Below are positions 58,023 through 64,000 of a stretch of DNA of 64,000 nt, in pieces (position 1 is the first letter of the stretch; each line of letters opens with the position of its first letter). Below the pieces are notes generated by a model. It was not told the DNA's origin, ran no database searches, and was given only the letters and a program-made list of their open reading frames with translations. Both the position numbers and the translations under genes were made by a program. The stretch is taken from the NCBI GenBank assembly GCA_036267155.1, contig DATAWP010000007.1, forward strand, positions 13,943 to 77,942. The letters are read 5' to 3'. The DNA comes from PALSA-1353 sp036267155 (lineage in GTDB: Bacteria; Planctomycetota; Phycisphaerae; Tepidisphaerales; Tepidisphaeraceae).

Positions 58023-59357
58023 ATGTCCCGCAGCGATTCCGCATCCCAGCTAGCGCTTTCGGCCAAGGCCCGCCGCACCGGCGAACAGCCGATCAGCTTT
58101 CTCATGGCCGCGGCGCTGGCCGATCCCAATCTCATCAACTTCGCCGCCGGGCTGGTCGATCCGCTGACCCTCCCGGTGGAAGCGACTCAGCAAATCGTCA
58201 AAACGATTTTCGCCAATGAGCGCCGGGCCCGCGCGGCGCTTCAATACGACACGACGCTGGGTTTGGCGTCACTGCGGCAGGCCGCCCTTCGGCATCTTGA
58301 AAAGCTCGAAAAAAAACCCGCCGCCGATTTCGGGCTCACCGAACGCGACATCGTCGTCACCACCGGATCGCAGCAGGCGCTTTATCTCATCGGCGACGTT
58401 CTGATCGATCCCGGCGACATCGTCATCACCGCCAACCCCTGCTATTTCGTTTACACCGGCACTCTCGCGTCGCTGGGCGCAAGCGTCATGACCGTCCCGA
58501 TGACCGAGGACGGGATCGACGTCGAAGCGATCGAAAAACTTCTCACACGGCTGGAGCGAGAGAATAGGCTCGACCGCGTAAAGCTGATTTACACAACGTC
58601 GTATTTTCAAAACCCGACAGGCCTGACGCTCGGCGCCGCGGCGCGGCCGCGACTGCTGGAGATCGCACGGAAATTCAGCCGGCGGCAGCGGATTCTCATT
58701 CTCGAAGACGCGGCGTATCGCGAGCTGCGCTACGACGGCCCGGACTTGCCGTCGATCAAATCGCTCGACCGCGACAACCATCACACGATCCTTACCCAGA
58801 CGTTCAGCAAGCCTTTTGCGCCCGGTTTGAAGACGGGATACACGGCCATGCCGACGGATTTGCTGGAAGCCGTCCTGCATCAGAAAGGCAATCACGATTT
58901 CGGTTCCCCAAGCCTTGCCCAGCACATCGCCGCGGAAGCCATGACCAGCGGACTGTACGACCAGCACGTGCAGCGGCTGTGTGCCGCTTATCGCGCAAAG
59001 CGCGATGCGATGCTGGATGCGCTGCGGCAGCACATCCCCGGCGCCGCGGGGGTGACGTGGACCCACCCTTCGGGGGGGCTCTACGTCTGGGTCACGCTGC
59101 CGACGGGAATGGATGCTTCCCGCACGTCTTCGCTGTTTCGGATGTGCGTGGAGAAAGGCGTTCTTTACGTGCCGGGCGATTATTGCTTCCAGGCCGACGA
59201 GAACGGAGTTTTGCCGCGGAATCACCTGCGGCTCAGCTTCGGGCAGGTCGCTCCCGACCAGATCGGACCGGGAATCCAGCGCTTGGCACAAGCGATCGCG
59301 GCGGTCGTGGGTCAGCCGGCCCCAACCCCAAGCGCTCCACCGAATTCTCCCGCATGA
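58023..59357 (+). CDS. Class I/II aminotransferase (2-aminoadipate aminotransferase type)
   Basis: The 444-aa PLP enzyme has INFAAGLVDPLTLPVEATQQ, YDTTLGLASLRQAALRHLEK, VVTTGSQQALYLIGDVLIDP, TTSYFQNPTGLTL and LILEDAAYRELRY. The Schiff-base Lys is in TQTFSKPFAPGLKTGYTAMP and the C-terminal Arg in NHLRLSFGQVAPDQI. This is the LysN/MocR-type subgroup, whose members transfer amino groups to 2-oxo acids such as 2-oxoadipate or aromatic and branched-chain keto acids. The substrate cannot be fixed from the sequence. Its stop overlaps the LptF/G start by ATGA. Confidence 0.9.
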   Translation: MSRSDSASQLALSAKARRTGEQPISFLMAAALADPNLINFAAGLVDPLTLPVEATQQIVKTIFANERRARAALQYDTTLGLASLRQAALRHLEKLEKKPAADFGLTERDIVVTTGSQQALYLIGDVLIDPGDIVITANPCYFVYTGTLASLGASVMTVPMTEDGIDVEAIEKLLTRLERENRLDRVKLIYTTSYFQNPTGLTLGAAARPRLLEIARKFSRRQRILILEDAAYRELRYDGPDLPSIKSLDRDNHHTILTQTFSKPFAPGLKTGYTAMPTDLLEAVLHQKGNHDFGSPSLAQHIAAEAMTSGLYDQHVQRLCAAYRAKRDAMLDALRQHIPGAAGVTWTHPSGGLYVWVTLPTGMDASRTSSLFRMCVEKGVLYVPGDYCFQADENGVLPRNHLRLSFGQVAPDQIGPGIQRLAQAIAAVVGQPAPTPSAPPNSPA

Positions 59358-61144
59358 GCAAGACGCTTTTCTGGTACATCTTCGGCAACCTTTTGCGGGT
59401 TTTTCTCCTGACGACCGCAGGACTCGCGGGGATCATGAGCTTCGCGGTGCTGCTGCGCCCTCTGACGGAAAATGGACTGGATTTCGGGCAGGTCAATCGC
59501 CTGCTCGTGTTTTCGCTGCCCGCGGTTTGCGCCTATTCGCTGCCCGTGTCCGCCCTGTTCGCGACAACCATGGTTTACGGCCGATTCTCCGCTGACAACG
59601 AACTGACGGCCATGCGGGCTTCTGGCATCAGCTATTTTTCGGCGCGGCGGTTTTCGGTGGCGCTGCCGGCGCTGGTGCTTGGGTTGGTGGTCGCCACGAT
59701 CAGCCTGTTGATGCTCTGCTTCATCGTGCCGGTCTATTCGCTGAAGGTGGAGGAAGTGATTTACTCCAACATCGCCCGGGTGATCGCCAACCGGATCGAG
59801 CGCACTCACACCCTGCAATTCCAAAGTACCGACCAGAAATTGTTCAACGTCTATGCGGACGAAGCTCGCCTGGTTCCATCCGACCCGTCCAAGCCGTCGC
59901 TGCAGCAGGTCGAGCTATTGGGCCCGGCATGGATGACCTATGACTGGTCAACCGCGGATCCGCGGATACTCCTCCCCAAGGAATTCTGGATGGCCCGCAG
60001 CGCGCTGGTCTCCATCGACCGCGCTTCGTCCTCCAAGCCGTCGATGGTAACGATCTCCCTGGTGGACGGAATCAAATTCCCGCGGGTCTTTTTCGGCAAC
60101 GTGCAGGTCGGCGTCGGCACCAGCGGGTTTGGGCCGTTCGAAATCCCCTCGCTCATCAGCGAGAACGTGAAATTCCTCAACATTTCGCGCCTCACCCAGC
60201 TTGCCGAGGACCCCGGACAAAGCGAGAACGTGCAGATCATCATCCGGGACCTCATCCGCCGCGAGCAAAACCAGGCGTATCTGGCCCTGGTGGCTGCGGC
60301 GATCGATCATCACACGGCCGACGGTACGTCGAGCTTTCTTTTCGCCGGCAGTTCCCCGGAGAGCGACACGTTCGACATCGGCGCCCAGGATGTCACGGCC
60401 AAATGGACGGGCAACGACCTGGTGCTGACCGCGCCCGGCGCCCCCGACGCCCGGACCGTTTGGATGAGTCAGTCTCACGGCTCCCAACTGACTCTTTTCG
60501 TTCACGCCAAGGAGATGCACATCCGCGCGCAGCCGAATGCTCCTGTGGAATCCAGCACCGGCCCTCCGGCGGATCAAATGAACGTGAACATCGAACTTTT
60601 CAACGTGGAACTGAGAACGCAGGACGGTGTGGACACGCCGCGAAGCAGCTTCTCGCGCAGCTTTTCCGTACCGATGCCCGCATCAATCCGAGCCATCGGA
60701 AACAAGAACCTCTTTGATTTTATGCACGACCCGGTGTCCGACCCGACCGCTGGACCTGGCGATATCCAACATTGGAAGATGAGCACCCCCGACGTGTTGA
60801 ACCTTCACCACGAACAAGTCCGCGCCAACAATGCCGCGCGCAGCGAGCTGCATGGCCGGGCCAGCTTTGCGGTGAGCTGTTTGACGCTGGTGATGGTGGG
60901 CTGCGCCCTGGGCGTTTTGTTCCGAAGTGGAAATTTCATGAACGCGTTCGCCGCCAGCTTCGTGCCGGCTTTGCTGTGCATCACGCTGATCATCAGCGGC
61001 CAGCAGTTGGCCACGCACGTTCCAAACACCATCGGCGCCGCGTTCAGAGACCCGCTGCCGATGGCGCTCGTGTTTATCTGGATCGGAAACGCGGCCGTCC
61101 TGACAGCGGCGATTTACCTGACCGTCAGGCTTCAAAGACGATGA
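59354..61144 (+). CDS. LptF/LptG family lipopolysaccharide export permease with large periplasmic domain
   Basis: The 596-aa protein is much longer than the usual 350-400. Membrane helices lie at about 5-35, 50-75, 95-125 and, at the end, three from about 495 to 590 (SFAVSCLTLVMVGCALGVLF, AASFVPALLCITLIISGQQL, MALVFIWIGNAAVLTAAIYL). The beta-jellyroll periplasmic domain spans about 130-490. RFSADNELTAMRASGISYF is the conserved cytoplasmic coupling region (NEL.alraaG). With LptB it extracts lipopolysaccharide from the inner membrane. The ATG overlaps the aminotransferase stop. Whether it plays the LptF or LptG part cannot be told by eye. Confidence 0.9.
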   Translation: MSKTLFWYIFGNLLRVFLLTTAGLAGIMSFAVLLRPLTENGLDFGQVNRLLVFSLPAVCAYSLPVSALFATTMVYGRFSADNELTAMRASGISYFSARRFSVALPALVLGLVVATISLLMLCFIVPVYSLKVEEVIYSNIARVIANRIERTHTLQFQSTDQKLFNVYADEARLVPSDPSKPSLQQVELLGPAWMTYDWSTADPRILLPKEFWMARSALVSIDRASSSKPSMVTISLVDGIKFPRVFFGNVQVGVGTSGFGPFEIPSLISENVKFLNISRLTQLAEDPGQSENVQIIIRDLIRREQNQAYLALVAAAIDHHTADGTSSFLFAGSSPESDTFDIGAQDVTAKWTGNDLVLTAPGAPDARTVWMSQSHGSQLTLFVHAKEMHIRAQPNAPVESSTGPPADQMNVNIELFNVELRTQDGVDTPRSSFSRSFSVPMPASIRAIGNKNLFDFMHDPVSDPTAGPGDIQHWKMSTPDVLNLHHEQVRANNAARSELHGRASFAVSCLTLVMVGCALGVLFRSGNFMNAFAASFVPALLCITLIISGQQLATHVPNTIGAAFRDPLPMALVFIWIGNAAVLTAAIYLTVRLQRR

Positions 61145-62691
61145 GCCTCCGCACCCCTGTTCCCGCACGTGCGCCTTCGAGCCCGGCCTCCCGCCGCGAC
61201 TCCCTGCTTGGGCTCTCTTCCCGCGGCCTCGGGGCGCTGTTTCTGATCTGGCTCCTGAGCGGCTGGGTCTTTGACGCCCTTCGCGAGCTGGTTCCCGACG
61301 AAGCGTACTACTGGACCTGGTCACGCCATCTGGCGGCGTCTTATTTCGATCACCCGCCGGTCACCGCATACCTCATCCGCCTCGGAACAACCCTTCTGGG
61401 AAATACCGAGCTGGGCGTGCGCTGCCTGGCCGGGGTGATGACTGCGGCGGCGGTTCTGATCCTGACACAGGCCACGCGCCGGATCGTCGGCGATTCCCGA
61501 GCCGCCAGCTTCGTTCCGATCGCCCTGCTGCTCAGCCCGATGATTGCGGTCATCGGCTCGATCATGACGCCCGATACGCCGGCATGTTTCTTCCAAAGCG
61601 CGGCCTTGGCGGTGATCATCGGAATCTTCGCCCCCAACTCCGGCAACGCCCGGCGTCCATGGCGGTGGTTGATATTCGGAATCCTCATGGGCTTGGCGCT
61701 GGATTCAAAATACACCAGCGTTCTGCTTGGCGTCGCCGTTCTTCTGGCGATGCTTTCATGTGCCGAGGGCCGGCGGCAGTTTCTCACGCCCTGGCCTTGG
61801 CTGGCGGCCATTCTCACGGCGGCCGTTTTTAGCCCCGTCCTCATCTGGAATGCGCGGCATCAGTGGGCGTCATTTCGTTTTCAGCTTTGGCACGGGATCG
61901 GCTCGGGAAATTCAGCGGTGTGGCGCAACCTCGCGAATTATGCCGGTGGGCAAATCGCGGTCTGCACTCCCGTACTGCTCGGAGTCTGCCTGGCGGCTCT
62001 GCTGATCTACTGGCGGCGAAAAAATAACCCGATGTACATCCGCATTCTGCTGTTTGCCGCCACGGTGCCCCTGGTATTTTTCGGTTGGTCCGCCACGCAT
62101 CGCCGCGTCGAGGCCAACTGGCCAATGTTTGCTTACTTCCCGGCGATTATTCTGTTTGCGCAATATTTAGCCGAAAGTTGGAGCCCTCGCCGCGTGTGGT
62201 GGGCCAAGGCTGCCGTCCTGATTGCCTTGGTCGCCACCATCACCATCCATTTCCCCGAGTTGGCCTGGAAGCTGTCTCCGAAATTGGGCAACCCTCAGTG
62301 GGACAACCTGTTCGGCTGGCGTGATCTGGCGGTGCGGGAGGTGGAGCCGTTGCGTCTCGGCTCCCCGGTCTTCACCGCCGACTATGAGTATGCCGCCGAA
62401 TTGTCGTTTTATCTTCCCGCCCAGCCCGACATTCGCCCGCTCGCCGATCCGGCGCGGCCCACGGCATTCGATTTCTTCGGCAAAGTTCCCGCGCCGCAGT
62501 CGTTTGCACGCGTGGTATTGGTTCGCCGGCTGCCAAGAGGATACGATCCGCCCCCACCGTGGCCGGCGCTGGGGCCGGACTTCAGCGTTACCGAGATCGC
62601 AATTCCCAGCGAATACCGATTGGGCCGCCAAATCCGCCGAAGCCTGATCGAAGTCGTCCAGCGAAACGAACAAGCCCATCATTCACCATGA
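61141..62691 (+). CDS. ArnT/PMT-like membrane glycosyltransferase (GT39/GT83 type)
   Basis: The 516-aa polytopic protein starts at the ATG overlapping the LptF/G stop. VPDEAYYWTWSRHLAASYFD in the first external loop has the Asp-Glu catalytic pair of lipid-dependent GT-C enzymes, followed by HPPVTAYLIRLGTTLLGNTE. About eleven helices follow and a soluble C-terminal domain comes after residue 400. Relatives add sugars such as aminoarabinose to lipid A or mannose to proteins. Its place between two lipopolysaccharide-export permease genes suggests that its acceptor is lipid A or the core. The last codons overlap the next gene by ATGA. Confidence 0.88.
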   Translation: MSLRTPVPARAPSSPASRRDSLLGLSSRGLGALFLIWLLSGWVFDALRELVPDEAYYWTWSRHLAASYFDHPPVTAYLIRLGTTLLGNTELGVRCLAGVMTAAAVLILTQATRRIVGDSRAASFVPIALLLSPMIAVIGSIMTPDTPACFFQSAALAVIIGIFAPNSGNARRPWRWLIFGILMGLALDSKYTSVLLGVAVLLAMLSCAEGRRQFLTPWPWLAAILTAAVFSPVLIWNARHQWASFRFQLWHGIGSGNSAVWRNLANYAGGQIAVCTPVLLGVCLAALLIYWRRKNNPMYIRILLFAATVPLVFFGWSATHRRVEANWPMFAYFPAIILFAQYLAESWSPRRVWWAKAAVLIALVATITIHFPELAWKLSPKLGNPQWDNLFGWRDLAVREVEPLRLGSPVFTADYEYAAELSFYLPAQPDIRPLADPARPTAFDFFGKVPAPQSFARVVLVRRLPRGYDPPPPWPALGPDFSVTEIAIPSEYRLGRQIRRSLIEVVQRNEQAHHSP

Positions 62692-63821
62692 AGATCATTG
62701 ACCGCTACGTTCTGAGTATGTTCATCAAGAACTACCTGATCAGTTTCATGGTTCTGATCGGGATGTATGTCGCGCTGGATATGGTCTTCAACTTTGCCAA
62801 TCTGACTCAGACGCTGCCGTCGACCGAACTGACGATTGGGCGAATCGTTTACGACATTTCGGATTTCTATTTTTTTAACTCGTTTCTCTTCTTTGTGCAT
62901 ATGTCGGGCATGATCGCGGTGGTTGCCGCCGCATTTACCGTGGTGCGCCTCGGCCGGTTTAATGAGATGACGGCCCTGCTGGCGGCGGGGATGCCGCTGT
63001 ATCGCATCGCCATGCCCGTCATCCTAGCGGGAGTGGTGCTGAACGTGGTTCTGTTGCCGATTGATCAGGAGGTGATTATCCCCCGGATGATTCCCGAACT
63101 GATGCGGAGTCACGGAGACGTTCACGAAGCGGCTCTGAAGATGTATCCCGTCCACATGATGGAAGATTCGCGCGGCGACCTGTTGAACGCGGCGATGTAT
63201 TCACCCCCAAGGCCCGATTCGCCCGCCAAAATCCAGTATCTGGACGTCATCCAGCGCGACGCCAATCTGCAGCCGTTGTCGCATTTGTACGCGGACCAGG
63301 CCGTCTGGAACGGTCCGCTCAAGCAATGGGATTTGACCAACGGCTTCATCGTTCCGATCGCCGCTCCGAAGGAGCAGGTCGTTCTCGCCCACGCCAGGCC
63401 CCAGTCCGTCTATCGAGCTGCCATGACCCCCGATGAGATCGCCCTCAACCTGGGGAAGGACTACATTCAGCTTTTGCCGCTTCAGAAAATCAATCAATTG
63501 CTGGGCCTCAAACGCTACGGCACGATCGATCTGCTGCGGGCAAAAAACCTTCGCGTCACGCAATGGCTGCTGAACGTATTTATGCTCCTTCTGGCGATTT
63601 CGACGGTCTTGACGCGCGAGCCGGGCAAATTGAAATCGTCGGCTTTCAACTGCTTGCTGCTGACGGGACTGTGCATGGGAAGCGTATTCGTGACCTACCA
63701 GATGGCCGCCAGCCCGCCAACTCCGGATTGGGTGGATCTCTGGCCGGCCCTGATGGCGTGGATGCCGATCTTCCTCTTCGGGCCGCTGTCGATCTATTTA
63801 ATGTCGCAGATTAAAACGTGA
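62688..63821 (+). CDS. LptF/LptG family lipopolysaccharide export permease
   Basis: The 377-aa protein has the normal length. It opens IIDRYVLSMFIKNYLISFMV, the standard LptF/G N-terminus, and has LGRFNEMTALLAAGMPLYRI as coupling helix. Three N-terminal helices, a periplasmic beta-jellyroll (about 125-280) and three C-terminal helices (LLNVFMLLLAISTVL, LLLTGLCMGSVFVTYQMA, LMAWMPIFLFGPLSIYLM) complete it. It and the gene at 59354 should form the LptB2FG transporter with an ATPase encoded elsewhere. The ATG overlaps the glycosyltransferase stop. Confidence 0.93.
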   Translation: MKIIDRYVLSMFIKNYLISFMVLIGMYVALDMVFNFANLTQTLPSTELTIGRIVYDISDFYFFNSFLFFVHMSGMIAVVAAAFTVVRLGRFNEMTALLAAGMPLYRIAMPVILAGVVLNVVLLPIDQEVIIPRMIPELMRSHGDVHEAALKMYPVHMMEDSRGDLLNAAMYSPPRPDSPAKIQYLDVIQRDANLQPLSHLYADQAVWNGPLKQWDLTNGFIVPIAAPKEQVVLAHARPQSVYRAAMTPDEIALNLGKDYIQLLPLQKINQLLGLKRYGTIDLLRAKNLRVTQWLLNVFMLLLAISTVLTREPGKLKSSAFNCLLLTGLCMGSVFVTYQMAASPPTPDWVDLWPALMAWMPIFLFGPLSIYLMSQIKT

Positions 63822-63876
63822 GCAGATCCACTGGGACGCGGCCAAGCCTGCCTTTGTCCGTAACCGTTTACCGTCC

Positions 63877-64000
63877 GGGGGGGGCACAAATCATCTATAT
63901 TGCATTGCGATATCGAGCCAACGGATGAAGAAGACGATGGTCGGTTACGATTTTCTTGACGGCCGAGATCGCGGGCTCGTATATCAGAAATCGCTTCCGC
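63877..64000 (+). repeat. Second copy of the 50.8-kb repeat arm, cut by the window edge
   Basis: From the GGGGGGGGCACA run to the last base, the plus strand closely matches the reverse complement of 50807-50913, including TCATCTATATTG, GCGATATCGAG, GGATGAAGAAGA, GGTTACGAT, TTCTTGACGGC and TCGTATATCAGAAATCGCT. In this copy a frame starting ATGAAGAAGACG stays open to the edge, whereas the 50.8-kb copy has a TGA after 13 codons. Confidence 0.85.

Noticed and set aside
1..64000. CRISPR arrays, rRNA genes, exosortase, ABC ATPase
   Set aside because: None was found. PEP-CTERM proteins and sugar permeases imply an exosortase and an ATPase elsewhere in the genome.

Overview
The window is GC-rich chromosomal DNA from a Gram-negative bacterium, most probably a planctomycete of the class Phycisphaerae (inference; no rRNA or other direct taxonomic marker is present). 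Gram-negative envelope genes are present: LpxD, OmpH/Skp, BamA, HldE, KdsB and two LptF/LptG proteins. They occur with traits I associate with planctomycetes: PEP-CTERM proteins with dockerin-like calcium repeats, an H-X9-DG pseudopilin, zinc-ribbon membrane proteins of the CPxCGYDLR type, and abundant GTG/TTG starts. Many adjacent genes overlap by 4 nt (ATGA/GTGA), so the map is full of translationally coupled pairs.

Layout. 1-4683: end of a secreted-protein gene, then lpxD-ompH-bamA (minus), the lipid A and outer-membrane assembly block. 4931-7077: OmpR-type response regulator and sensor kinase. 7175-10043: glycogen debranching enzyme and a small exported protein. 10184-15789: an accessory-looking block with a BrnT/BrnA-like toxin-antitoxin pair, an Sfp-type phosphopantetheinyl transferase, and the coupled genes for an adenylation-carrier protein (A-PCP), a cytochrome P450 and a GNAT-like acyltransferase. 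tRNA-Arg(TCT) follows at 16102-16175. 16226-23600: membrane glycosyltransferase, a charged-repeat protein, a possible glycosyltransferase next to HldE, a YqjD/YqjE/YqjK-like trio and a tiny secreted protein. 23582-28039 (minus): GH57 branching enzyme, LipB, CPBP protease-like protein and a class V aminotransferase.

30728-50305 is a large alpha-glucan utilisation locus. It has a LacI-type regulator, a GH13 enzyme, a substrate-binding-protein/permease fusion plus a second permease (no ATPase gene), three modular PEP-CTERM proteins (one a 1458-residue GH13 enzyme), a pseudopilin and a GH31 enzyme. Five sites resembling the palindrome TTAACCGGTTAA lie in front of the PEP-CTERM genes and the regulator, which suggests one LacI regulon. 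50385-50856 is a large imperfect palindrome whose arm recurs at the right edge of the window. 50939-53450: kdsB-pyrG. 53540-55274 is a mobile-DNA scar: two tandem insertion-sequence remnants, each with a small passenger ORF, a strong hairpin, and a HigBA pair whose toxin has lost its 5' end against a GH127 gene. 57212-63821 (plus): ComF, a class I aminotransferase and an LptF/G - GT39 - LptF/G run.

The most interesting candidate system is the A-PCP/P450/GNAT/PPTase cluster. Read by eye, the ten specificity residues of the A domain spell DAWFLGNVVK, a published leucine code, and A-PCP plus P450 is the architecture used to beta-hydroxylate carrier-bound amino acids in aminocoumarin and nikkomycin pathways. 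Second are the putative LacI regulon and the passenger-bearing insertion-sequence remnants.
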